From contig NZ_JACJKQ010000016.1 of the NCBI RefSeq assembly GCF_016901575.1, forward strand, positions 1 through 53,658: a stretch of 53,658 bases of DNA. The letters run 5' to 3'. Positions 15,451 to 23,072 of this stretch are shown piece by piece (positions within the stretch are counted from its first letter, which is position 1; every line of letters begins with the position of its first letter). Position numbers and translations under genes: made by a program. The notes below the pieces were generated by a model, which saw nothing but the letters and a program-made list of their open reading frames with translations, was not told the origin of the DNA and did not search any database. Source of the stretch: Enorma phocaeensis (GTDB lineage Bacteria > Actinomycetota > Coriobacteriia > Coriobacteriales > Coriobacteriaceae).

Positions 15451-15933
15451 ATGGGTTTCCGGTTTGCAGAGCGCGGAGACGTCGCGCTGATCTTGACGTT
15501 CATCAAAGAGCTCGCCGACTACGAGCACATGCTCGACCAGGTTGTCGCCGACGAGCAGACGCTTGAAGAATGGCTGTTCGACCGCAGGTCGGCCGAGGTG
15601 CTCTTCGCGCTATCCGGCGATGGGGAGGAGGTCGGCTTCGCCCTGTTCTTCCACAACTTCTCGACCTTTTTGGGACGAGCCGGGGTGTACCTGGAGGACC
15701 TGTACGTGCGTCCGGAGCATCGTGGGAAGGGGTACGGGCGCGGCCTGATCGTCGAGCTCGCAAACATCGCCCGTGAGCGTGGCTGCGGAAGGCTCGAGTG
15801 GTGGTGTCTGGACTGGAACGAGCCGAGCATCGCGTTCTATCGCTCGCTGGGCGCCGAGCCGATGGACGATTGGACCGTATACCGAATCGCAGGAGAGGCC
15901 TTGGAGGGGCTCGCCGAACAAGGCGGCCGGTAG
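15451..15933 (+). CDS. GNAT family N-acetyltransferase (diamine-acetyltransferase-like)
   Basis: The 160-residue protein starts MGFRFAERGDVALILTFIKELADYEHM and has the acetyl-CoA binding YLEDLYVRPEHRGKGYGRGLI motif (about 85-105). LEWWCLDWNEPSIAFYRSLGAEPMDDWTVYRI follows. These features are close to the spermidine/spermine (SSAT-like) and thialysine acetyltransferase group, so a polyamine or amino-acid amine acceptor is likely but unproven. Three in-frame ATGs lie at 15436, 15448 and 15451; the last has the best spacing from GGGGAGG. It is 79 bases downstream of queH. Confidence 0.9.
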   Translation: MGFRFAERGDVALILTFIKELADYEHMLDQVVADEQTLEEWLFDRRSAEVLFALSGDGEEVGFALFFHNFSTFLGRAGVYLEDLYVRPEHRGKGYGRGLIVELANIARERGCGRLEWWCLDWNEPSIAFYRSLGAEPMDDWTVYRIAGEALEGLAEQGGR

Positions 15934-16057
15934 GCCTGCGGGCCGTGCGTGAAGAAGTTTGTGAGGGCGCTCGACAAGAGGGACCTGCGGACACGTTGCG
16001 CTAGGATGGGACTGTTTGAGCTATCGCCGCTCCGGCGGCTTTGTGAAAGAGGATGGA

Positions 16058-17284
16058 ATGCGTACCGACGACTTTGACTACGACCTGCCCGACGAGCTGA
16101 TCGCCCAGGCACCTGCTGAGCCGCGCGACTCCTGCCGCCTGCTCGTGCTGCATCGAGGCGATGAGACGGGCTCCGCTGCCGCGGAAGGGCGCCCCCTTGC
16201 TCACGGCGGTTCGGTCGAGCATCGCCATTTCTACGACATCGCGGAATATCTGGAGCCGGGCGACCTGCTCGTCGCGAACAAGACGCGCGTGATGCCGGCG
16301 CGCCTCGTGGGCCACAAGGCGCATACGGGCGGCGTCGCCGAGACGCTTTTGCTCAAGCGTCGCGAAGACGTCGACGCAATGGGGCACGTGTGGGAGTGCC
16401 TGGTCAATCCGGGGCGTCGCCTCAAGCCGGGGGCGGTTATCGAGTATCGTGCGGGCGGGCTGCACGCGCCCGAGTCCTCGCCTGTCGTGCTGACGGGCGA
16501 GGTCGTGGATTTTGTGCCCGAGAGCAGGGGAGGGCGCCTGGTGCGCTTCGAGCCGCACGGCAACGGCGCCGACGGGTCGCCACGGACCCTTGACGAGGCG
16601 ATCCACGCTGCCGGCCACGTGCCACTGCCGCCCTACATCACCCAGTACGAGGGCGATCCCGAGAAGTACCAGACCGTCTATGCCATGAAGGAGGAGCACT
16701 CCGCCGCGGCGCCCACGGCGGGCCTGCACTTCACCCCCGAGCTCATCGCCTCGCTCGAGGCCAAGGGCGTGGGCTTCGTGACGGTCGAGCTCGAGGTGGG
16801 CATCGACACCTTCCGTCTCGTGGAGGAAGACGACCCCACCCAGCACGTCATGCATACGGAGCGCTATCACGTGTCCGCCGAGGTGATCGAGGCGGTGCAC
16901 GCCACCAAGGCTGCTGGCCACCGCGTGGTCGCCGTGGGCACCACGGCGGTGCGCTCGCTCGAGAGCGCGTGGGACTCCGAGGCCCCGGCAAGCGATCCGG
17001 CGGTTGTGGCGCGCAGGTTTGAGGACGCTTCCGATTCTGCGAAGGTGACCGGGCGCGGCGACATCGTGGCGCGTGAGAACGCGACCACCAACCTCTATCT
17101 CATGCCGGGCTCGACCTATCACGTGGTCGATGCACTCATCACCAACTTCCATGTGCCGCGCTCGACGCTGATGATGCTCGTCTCGGCGTTTGCCACGCGC
17201 GACCAGATCATGGACGCCTATGCGCAGGCGGTCGAGGAGCGATATCGGTTCCTCTCGTTCGGCGACGCGATGCTGATCCTGTAG
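16058..17284 (+). CDS. queA: S-adenosylmethionine:tRNA ribosyltransferase-isomerase QueA
   Basis: QueA moves the ribosyl part of SAM onto preQ1-modified tRNA and gives epoxyqueuosine. The 408-residue protein has family landmarks throughout: MRTDDFDYDLPDELIAQAPAEPRDSCRLLVL, a GDLLVANKTRVMPARL segment, GHVPLPPYI, EEHSAAAPTAGLHFT, VGTTAVRSLES and a closing NFHVPRSTLMMLVSAF. The ATG at 16058 follows AGAGGATGG. The enzyme works after Tgt and before QueH, both encoded in this window. It is probably its own transcription unit, with the PAP2 gene 92 bases downstream. Confidence 0.97.
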   Translation: MRTDDFDYDLPDELIAQAPAEPRDSCRLLVLHRGDETGSAAAEGRPLAHGGSVEHRHFYDIAEYLEPGDLLVANKTRVMPARLVGHKAHTGGVAETLLLKRREDVDAMGHVWECLVNPGRRLKPGAVIEYRAGGLHAPESSPVVLTGEVVDFVPESRGGRLVRFEPHGNGADGSPRTLDEAIHAAGHVPLPPYITQYEGDPEKYQTVYAMKEEHSAAAPTAGLHFTPELIASLEAKGVGFVTVELEVGIDTFRLVEEDDPTQHVMHTERYHVSAEVIEAVHATKAAGHRVVAVGTTAVRSLESAWDSEAPASDPAVVARRFEDASDSAKVTGRGDIVARENATTNLYLMPGSTYHVVDALITNFHVPRSTLMMLVSAFATRDQIMDAYAQAVEERYRFLSFGDAMLIL

Positions 17285-17376
17285 GACGGCCGTCTTTTCG
17301 GTGCTTGAACGTGCGGCGGCGCGGCGCGTCCGTCTCGACGCGCCGCATCGCGCCTCGAGGGAAATGGGACAGGGAC

Positions 17377-18078
17377 GTGGCTTCTCTTATCGATGACATG
17401 AAGGGCCTGCTGGTGCGCAACCGCCGCCTGATTATCGTGGCGGTGTGCGCCGCGGTCTTTTTAGGACTCGCGCACGAGGTGCTCGAAGGCGAGATGCTCA
17501 AGCTCGACGAGGCCGCCTACTGGCTGGTGGTCGAGCGCCTGCGGGCGCCGTGGCTCACGCCCGTCATGGAGGCGTTCTCCGCTCTGGCGTCGCCGGTCAT
17601 CTTGGTGACGCTGCTGCTCATGGTGGTTGCCTTTGCGCCTGGCCGCAGGCCGGGGGCGTGCTGCGCGCTCAACCTGGTGTTGGTGGTGGCGCTCAACCAG
17701 ATTCTCAAGCAGGTGGTTCAGCGTCCCCGTCCGGAGGGCTTCCGTCTTGCCGAGGTGTCCGGCTTCAGCTTCCCTTCGGGCCACTCCATGGTCGCCATGG
17801 CGTTCTTCGGCCTGCTTGTATGGATGGTTTGGCGCTACGAGCGCGACCGCGCGGTGCGGCTGGGCTGCGTCGCGGCATTCTCCGCCCTTGCCGTTGCAGT
17901 GGGGATCAGCCGCGTGTATCTGGGCGTTCACTATGCCTCGGATGTCATCGCTGGCTTTTGCGTGAGCATCGTCTGGCTTGCCCTCTACACCAGGCTGGTC
18001 GCCCCGTTGCTTCTGAGGGACGATCCGTCCGCTGCGGGGCACGCGGGCGCGACCGCGGACGCGCCTGACGCGAGGTAG
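17377..18078 (+). CDS. PAP2-family membrane phosphatase
   Basis: The 233-residue membrane protein has about five to six hydrophobic helices. The three-part phosphatase signature is complete: KQVVQRPRP, FPSGHSMVAM and SRVYLGVHYASD. Members dephosphorylate undecaprenyl pyrophosphate or phosphatidic acid at the outer face of the membrane; a role in cell-wall lipid recycling is likely. The start is uncertain. GTG 17377 gives a short N-terminus close to the first helix; ATG 17398 is an alternative, and earlier GTGs would add an Arg-rich extension. It is convergent with the coiled-coil gene. Confidence 0.88.
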   Translation: MASLIDDMKGLLVRNRRLIIVAVCAAVFLGLAHEVLEGEMLKLDEAAYWLVVERLRAPWLTPVMEAFSALASPVILVTLLLMVVAFAPGRRPGACCALNLVLVVALNQILKQVVQRPRPEGFRLAEVSGFSFPSGHSMVAMAFFGLLVWMVWRYERDRAVRLGCVAAFSALAVAVGISRVYLGVHYASDVIAGFCVSIVWLALYTRLVAPLLLRDDPSAAGHAGATADAPDAR

Positions 18079-18121
18079 GCCTCGGCGGCCGGAGCTGCCG
18101 TTCTCTTGCGGGCCATGTAGA

Positions 18122-18196
18122 TACATCGGGCTTCGGGTCCAGGGCGAGCGGTGCCTCTGCGGGGTACCGCCGAGCCTGAGTCCGAAGCCCGATGTA
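18122..18196. terminator. Long inverted repeat between convergent genes
   Basis: TACATCGGGCTTCGG (18122-18136) and CCGAAGCCCGATGTA (18182-18196) are perfect 15-base arms. A second GCGG/CCGC stem lies inside the 45-base loop. The position between a plus-strand and a minus-strand gene fits a bidirectional terminator, though it has no T-run. Confidence 0.65.
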
Positions 18197-18227
18197 GGAC
18201 GAGTCTGTGCGGGCGGCGCGCCCGCCG

Positions 18228-19982
18228 CTAGCTCAACACAAGCCAGAGCACGACGATGAGCACGATCGCGGCGGCGATGGCTGCGATGACCGCGATGAAG
18301 CGCAGGCGTGAGGAGCGGGTTTGCTCGCGCACGTCCTGTTCTGCCGCGGCGAGCTGTTCGACCTCGCCCGCTTGCTCTGCGCGCTCTGCGCGATCCGCCT
18401 CAAGGCGTCCGGCGATGGCCTCGGTCACGTCGGGGTGTGCGTGGATGTCCTCGGCCTCGTCGATAAGGAGCTGCGCCTCGACGCCCTCGTCGCGAGCATC
18501 GGTGGCAGCCTGCTCCTGCTCGTGGCGCTCCTTTTCTTGTTCGGAAATCTGTTCGCGCAGGGCGCGCTGGCGCTCGCTTGCCTCTTTTTTGGCCGTCTCG
18601 TAGGCGTCGCGGGCGTCGTCGGCGTCTTCGCGAATCTTCTCGAAGTCCTTCTTTGCGGCGTCGATGGGCTTTTTGGCCTCTGCCAGCATGTTCTGGGCGC
18701 TGCGGATCGCCTCGTCGAGCTCGGCGGTGAGCTGGGGGAGGCCGTCGCGCGCCTCGCGCAGCTCATGCATGGCGTCGGAGATCTGCGCCTCAAGCTCGTT
18801 GGCGCGCACGTTGTAGGCGGCGGAGTTGGCAGATGGGTTGCGCTGCACCTCGGCAAACTCTTCGCGCAGGGTCTTGAGGCGCGCCTCGGCGCTCTCGGCT
18901 GCCGTCGTTGCGGCGGCGATGCCGTTCTTCTTGTCCTCCTCTGCCTTGGCGAGGTTGCGCTCGGCGTCATCCAGGCGGCGCTTCAGGCGCGCGCTCGCCT
19001 CACGAGAAGACGCCTCCTTGGCCTCGGCGGCGTCGAGCGTCGCCTTCAGGCGTTTCTCGGTCTGGGCGTCTGCCGCCTTGACCTGCTCGAGCTGGGCCTT
19101 GAGCTTCTCGATGGCGGCATCGATGGTCTTCTGCGCCGCCTCTGCCTTGGCGACGGCTTTGGCCGCCCGCTTCTTGCGGGCGGTTTCCTGCTTGATGATC
19201 TCGTGGTAGCGCCCCGCGACGTCACGGCGATGGGCGAGCTCCTGCTCCTCTTCGGCAATCGTGCGGTCGAGCGCGTCGAGCTGCTCGCGCGCTTCGGCGT
19301 GGGCCTTCTTGGCGGCGTTCATGGCGCGAACCGCTGCCGCGCCTTCCGAGAAGAAGGTGCCCACCGCGTTTGCCGCCTCGGCCGCCGTCGCGGCCACATC
19401 GCGTTCGGGGCGCTGCCCATGCTGGGGGGCGGAGGGGCCTTCCTGGTGGTGCGAGGACGCCTCGATCCCTTCGTGACGGATGACGTCGCTCGCGTCGGCG
19501 CCATGGACCTCTGCTGGGCGGGGCTGCAGCCAGGCCGGCATGCTGCCCGCCGCGGAGGCGTCGCCGCCTGCCGCCTCGCCCTCTTCGGGTCCGTCTTCGC
19601 CTGCGCCCCACGCGTCGTCCGCTGCGTCTTCGGCGCCGGCGGCGACGTCGTCATAGGCGGAGGGGTCCGACGTCGGCAGGGGGTCGGGGGATTGCGCGTC
19701 GACGGGCGACGCGGCCGCGTCGCCCGCGTCCTCTGCCGCTATCTGCTCGATATCGTCCATCTCGGTGATGTCATGGCCGTCGGCGTGGGCGGTCATGGCA
19801 TCCGCGGCCGTCTCGTCCGCGTCCTCAGGCTGGGCCCCGCTCTGCGCGCCGGCGGCCTCGGCGTCCATGTCTTCCCGGAGGCCCGCGCCCTGCCCATCGT
19901 CAAGCCCCGCGTCTCGCAGGGGCATCTCGGTTCCGGCCTCGGCGGAGGCGGGTGTTGTCTGCTCGCGCTTCTCTTCGCCCAT
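18228..19982 (-). CDS. Tail-anchored long coiled-coil protein, function unknown
   Basis: The 584-residue protein has three parts. Residues about 1-185 are acidic low-complexity sequence rich in Ala, Asp, Glu and Pro. Residues about 190-545 are a nearly unbroken charged, Ala-rich coiled coil (for example ARKKRAAKAVAKAEAAQKT). Residues about 560-584 are one hydrophobic helix (IAVIAAIAAAIVLIVVLWLV) with almost nothing after it. With no signal peptide, this predicts a cytoplasmic rod attached to the membrane by its tail. ATG 19982 follows TAGGAGCGTGT and is preferred to ATG 20003, which has no ribosome site. I do not recognise a named family. A cell-shape, division or envelope-spacing role is only a guess. 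Confidence 0.8.
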   Translation of the reverse strand: MGEEKREQTTPASAEAGTEMPLRDAGLDDGQGAGLREDMDAEAAGAQSGAQPEDADETAADAMTAHADGHDITEMDDIEQIAAEDAGDAAASPVDAQSPDPLPTSDPSAYDDVAAGAEDAADDAWGAGEDGPEEGEAAGGDASAAGSMPAWLQPRPAEVHGADASDVIRHEGIEASSHHQEGPSAPQHGQRPERDVAATAAEAANAVGTFFSEGAAAVRAMNAAKKAHAEAREQLDALDRTIAEEEQELAHRRDVAGRYHEIIKQETARKKRAAKAVAKAEAAQKTIDAAIEKLKAQLEQVKAADAQTEKRLKATLDAAEAKEASSREASARLKRRLDDAERNLAKAEEDKKNGIAAATTAAESAEARLKTLREEFAEVQRNPSANSAAYNVRANELEAQISDAMHELREARDGLPQLTAELDEAIRSAQNMLAEAKKPIDAAKKDFEKIREDADDARDAYETAKKEASERQRALREQISEQEKERHEQEQAATDARDEGVEAQLLIDEAEDIHAHPDVTEAIAGRLEADRAERAEQAGEVEQLAAAEQDVREQTRSSRLRFIAVIAAIAAAIVLIVVLWLVLS

Positions 19983-20123
19983 ACACGCTCCTATCGTCTG
20001 CATGCCGTAGCACGCCTCATGTCCTGGTTCCCATGATATAGCCCCGACCGGTCATAGGTGGGGTCACGTCGGGCCGATTGGTGAAAAAGTGCAACCGCTT
20101 TGGAGGTATCGGATGCCGCTGCC

Positions 20124-20154
20124 TTGACCTGAAGCGCGCTCCAAGTTCTATGAT
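20124..20154 (+). promoter_or_regulatory. MerR-type promoter with 19-base spacer
   Basis: TTGACC (20124-20129) and TATGAT (20149-20154) are separated by 19 bases instead of 17. The spacer contains an imperfect dyad centred on AGCGCGCT. An overlong spacer with a central dyad is the hallmark of promoters activated by MerR-family regulators. The aldo/keto reductase start lies 54 bases downstream. No merR gene is visible in the window. Confidence 0.7.
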
Positions 20155-20208
20155 TCTCATCAGGGAAACGACGGGACTGTCTGCCAACCACGGAGGGAAC
20201 GAGGACAC

Positions 20209-21348
20209 ATGCTGTACAAGGATTTCCAAGGGCTCAAGCTCTCGGCGCTCGGCATGGGCGCCATGCGTCTGCCGGTCGTAGGCGGCGACGACACCAAGAT
20301 CGACCAGGGCGCGGTCAACGAGATGGTCGACTATGCCATGGAACAGGGCATCAACTACTACGATACCGCCTGGGGCTATCACGGCGGCAACTCCGAGATC
20401 GCCATCGGTGAGGCGCTCGCCCGCCATCCGCGCGAGTCGTTCTACATCGCCACGAAGTTCCCCGGCTACGACCTCTCCAACATGGACAAGGTCGAGGAGA
20501 TCTTCGAGCGCCAGCTTGAAAAGACGGGCATGGGGTACTTCGACTTCTACCTCATCCACAACGTGTGCGAGATGAACATCGACGAGTATCTGAATCCCGA
20601 GCACGGCATCATGCCGTATCTGCTGGCTCAAAAGGAGGCCGGCCGCATTCGGCACCTGGGCTTTTCCGCCCATGGCGCGATTCCCGTCATGGAGCGCTTC
20701 CTCGAGGCGTACGGCGAGCATATGGAGTTCTGCCAGATCCAGCTCAACTTCCTCGACTGGCAGCTTCAAGATGCCAGGGGCAAGGTCGAGCTCTTGAAGA
20801 AGTGGAATCTTCCCGTGTGGGTCATGGAGCCGGTGCGCGGCGGCAAGCTCGCCCAGATCACCGACGAGGAGGCGGAGCGCCTGCATGCGCTGCGTCCCGA
20901 CGAGTCCACCGTTGCCTGGGCGTTCCGGTTCATCCAGGGCATCCCCGAGGTGTGCGTGACGCTGTCCGGCATGTCCAACTTCGAGCAGCTCAAGGAGAAC
21001 ATCGCGACGTTTAGCGAGGAGAAGCCGCTGAACGACGAAGAGGCCGCGGCGCTCCAGGCGGTTGTCGACGAGATGCTCGGCCGCGGCACCGTGCCGTGCA
21101 CCGCCTGCCACTACTGCACGAGCCATTGCCCGCAGGGGCTCGACATCCCCAAGCTGCTTGAAATGTATAACGAGGCCGTCGTGACGGGCGGCAAGGGCGG
21201 ATTTATCCCCAGCATGTTCGTGGCGACGCTTCCCGAGGACAAGCGTCCCGGCGCCTGCATCGGCTGCGGAAGCTGCGCCGCGGTGTGCCCGCAGCAGATC
21301 GACATCCCCTCCAAGCTGGCAGATTTCGCGGCGAAGCTGGCTGGATAG
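20209..21348 (+). CDS. Aldo/keto reductase with C-terminal 2x[4Fe-4S] ferredoxin domain
   Basis: The 379-residue protein has the AKR barrel (about 1-280) with catalytic tetrad positions visible: Asp in YYDTAWGYHGG with the Tyr after it, Lys in ATKFPGYD, and His in LIHNVCEM. Residues about 295-350 hold two cluster motifs, CTACHYCTSHCP and CIGCGSCAAVCP. This ferredoxin-tailed class occurs widely in anaerobes and presumably couples carbonyl reduction to ferredoxin electrons; substrates are not known. The ATG follows CGGAGGGAACGAGGACAC. It is a single gene behind a MerR-type promoter, suggesting induction by electrophiles, metals or oxidants. Confidence 0.93.
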   Translation: MLYKDFQGLKLSALGMGAMRLPVVGGDDTKIDQGAVNEMVDYAMEQGINYYDTAWGYHGGNSEIAIGEALARHPRESFYIATKFPGYDLSNMDKVEEIFERQLEKTGMGYFDFYLIHNVCEMNIDEYLNPEHGIMPYLLAQKEAGRIRHLGFSAHGAIPVMERFLEAYGEHMEFCQIQLNFLDWQLQDARGKVELLKKWNLPVWVMEPVRGGKLAQITDEEAERLHALRPDESTVAWAFRFIQGIPEVCVTLSGMSNFEQLKENIATFSEEKPLNDEEAAALQAVVDEMLGRGTVPCTACHYCTSHCPQGLDIPKLLEMYNEAVVTGGKGGFIPSMFVATLPEDKRPGACIGCGSCAAVCPQQIDIPSKLADFAAKLAG

Positions 21349-21564
21349 GACGGCCTGCCAGGCGTCGGCCGCCCTCGGGGAGCGGATTTTCCTCGGGGTT
21401 CGCCATAGGGGTCGATCCATGTCGCTTGAGCTCTCGTCTCGTCTTTAGTAAAGCCTGCCGGTGGTCAATCGCGGCCCTCTCTGGGCAGTGGTCGCGCGCA
21501 CGGAGTCGCTCGTGGTCAATTGGTGCGTTCCCTGGGCACGAGGTGAGCGGGGCGGAACCGCGGG

Positions 21565-21725
21565 CGAAAAGTTGGACGCCGGGGGGGGGCGTCCGGGAGG
21601 GAGTCCGCATGTACGACAGGGAGACGGTCGAGCTGGCCCTGATGGCGCTCGGCGAGGGCATGACGCACGCGGAAGCCGCGGAGCTGTGCGGGCGTCGCGT
21701 CGCTGGCATCAAGATGCCTTGTTGA
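21565..21725 (+). pseudogene. Insertion-sequence remnant: truncated transposase N-terminus
   Basis: From ATG 21610 a 38-codon frame reads MYDRETVELALMALGEGMTH and then AEAAELCG. This is the first helix-turn-helix region of an IS3-like transposase orfA, and it stops at the turn before the recognition helix. Just upstream, GGACGCC and GGCGTCC flank a G-run (21574-21594), like the leader of such elements. No downstream transposase, right terminal repeat or target duplication is visible. The flanking stretch 21349-21564 shows no gene. The family name rests on short sequence similarity. Confidence 0.6.
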
Positions 21726-22068
21726 GGCGCGTGCCGATAAGGGGAAACGCTGCGGAGAACGCCACGATGAGCAACGCCGTCGCGGGGCTGAGCAGGCCTT
21801 GTGCCTGAAAGACGCACACGAGGAGGACCATGCAGTAGACGCGATAGCTTGCCGTCCGGTGCCTAATGAGAAACAAGCCGATGGCGGCAGCGGACGAGGT
21901 GCTGGTCTTCAGGCCCGGCTCGGCGAAGCGGAGGATGTCGTCCATGGAATCCAGCTTGTTCGCTTTGACGGCGCGAACATAGCACATCCGTGCGAGGTCC
22001 TCTTGATGCAAGCCTGCTGCCTCGCGGTAGCTCTTGATGCGTTTGCCGATGTCAATCTCGATGCCCAT
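21709..22068 (-). pseudogene. Truncated XRE-family regulator with C-terminal membrane segments
   Basis: The 119-codon frame starts MGIEIDIGKRIKSYREAAGL with a good GGAGGCGACG site before ATG 22068. The helix-turn-helix breaks off after HQEDLARMCYV, where the recognition helix (normally S-R-Q-T-V-S-N-W-E) should follow. It continues into an unrelated linker and two hydrophobic stretches (about 62-80 and 90-108). This looks like an internal deletion of a regulator laid out like the one at 24301-25029. Its 3' end abuts the insertion-sequence remnant. A functional short protein cannot be ruled out. Confidence 0.6.
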
Positions 22069-22174
22069 CGTCGCCTCCGATATGTGCTGTGACGCTACCT
22101 TGAGCGTACCCGAATGGGGGAGAGGAGCGCGTGCGGTCGCGTCAAAAGGCTTTGACATGAGCAAGAAACGCTAC

Positions 22175-22213
22175 GGGGGCGTGCGTAACGTCGTTGAGGA
22201 TTCGCACGCCCCC
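22175..22213 (-). terminator. Terminator of the LUD gene
   Basis: GGGGGCGTGCG and CGCACGCCCCC are perfect 11-base arms with a 17-base loop, about 70 bases past the LUD stop. On the minus strand they are followed by GTAGCGTTTCTTG, a partly T-rich run. Confidence 0.6.
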
Positions 22214-22281
22214 GATGTGGCGTCTGGTTGCTTTGCTTCTGGACGAGGGGTTTCGCGCCCGCCTTTTCTTCGAGGCTCTAT

Positions 22282-22932
22282 CTAGTATCCCAGGTCTTCG
22301 CCGATGAGCACCACGCGGATGCGGCCCTCGTGGCGGGAGTGGCGCGTCACCACGATGTTGCAGCACATGCATTTCGGCGCGTGGCACTCGGCGCATACGC
22401 CGGTGAGGTCGCAGGGGGTCTCGGTGTGCAGGCGGCTTGCGTTGAGCGGGCAGGTGATGGTGCGGATGCGCTTCACGCCTGCGTCGATGTCGGCGACGAG
22501 CTTGTTCATGCCGACGAGCACCACGACGTGCTCGGGCCCGTGCAGCAAGAGCGAGAGGCGGTCGGAGTTGCCGTCGATGTTCACGAGCTCGCCGTTGGTG
22601 GTGAGGGCGTTTGCGCTCATGAAGAACCAGTCGGCGACGTTGCGGTCAAGCCACATCTGGCGCTGCTCCTCGGGGGTGGTCGCCGTTGCGCGGTCGAGCA
22701 TGCGGTAGATTCCGGCGCCATCGAGGGCCGCTTTCATGCCGGTCTCTTTGAAGGTCTCGCTGCCTCCCCACGTGACGGAGTCGCCTTCGTGCATCCATGA
22801 CGTCACGAGCTCGACGGCGTCGGCGCTGGTGGGGCAGAAGTAGCCGTCCATGTTGTGCCGAGCGAGCTTTTTGATGACGCTCTCGGCGGTTGCCTCGTAT
22901 GCGGCGAGGACGCTTGGGGTGGTGGTTGCCAT
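22282..22932 (-). CDS. LUD domain protein (DUF162, LutC-like)
   Basis: The 216-residue protein has the LUD fold signature: SADAVELVTSWMHEGDSVTWGGSETFKETG near residues 36-65, DWFFMSANALTTNGELVNIDGNSDRLS, and HVVVLVGMNKLVADIDAGVKRIRT. A Cys-rich C-terminus (CDLTGVCAECHAPKCMCCNIVV) follows, which occurs in stand-alone LUD proteins of anaerobes. LUD domains work in lactate utilisation complexes; stand-alone members are uncharacterised. ATG 22932 follows GAGGAGAGGAGATACCC. The gene is divergent from tgt across 140 bases. Confidence 0.88.
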   Translation of the reverse strand: MATTTPSVLAAYEATAESVIKKLARHNMDGYFCPTSADAVELVTSWMHEGDSVTWGGSETFKETGMKAALDGAGIYRMLDRATATTPEEQRQMWLDRNVADWFFMSANALTTNGELVNIDGNSDRLSLLLHGPEHVVVLVGMNKLVADIDAGVKRIRTITCPLNASRLHTETPCDLTGVCAECHAPKCMCCNIVVTRHSRHEGRIRVVLIGEDLGY

Positions 22933-23072
22933 GGGTATCTCCTCTCCTCTGGATGGTTTCATGATACTCCGTCGAGGGGGCCGACAGGGCAGGTGGGCCA
23001 CGCTATACTGGTCCGGATACATCGACCGTCGAGGAAGATCGACGAGGCAAGGCAAGACCCGCGAGGAGACCC

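Noticed and set aside
18321-20036. A 571-codon plus-strand frame opposite the coiled-coil gene
   Set aside because: The repetitive Leu/Gly/Val sequence is the complement of Glu/Ala/Lys-rich coiled-coil codons.
22860-23072. Riboswitch upstream of tgt
   Set aside because: The 140-base divergent gap is short, and I could not find preQ1-type pseudoknot elements or a terminator stem.
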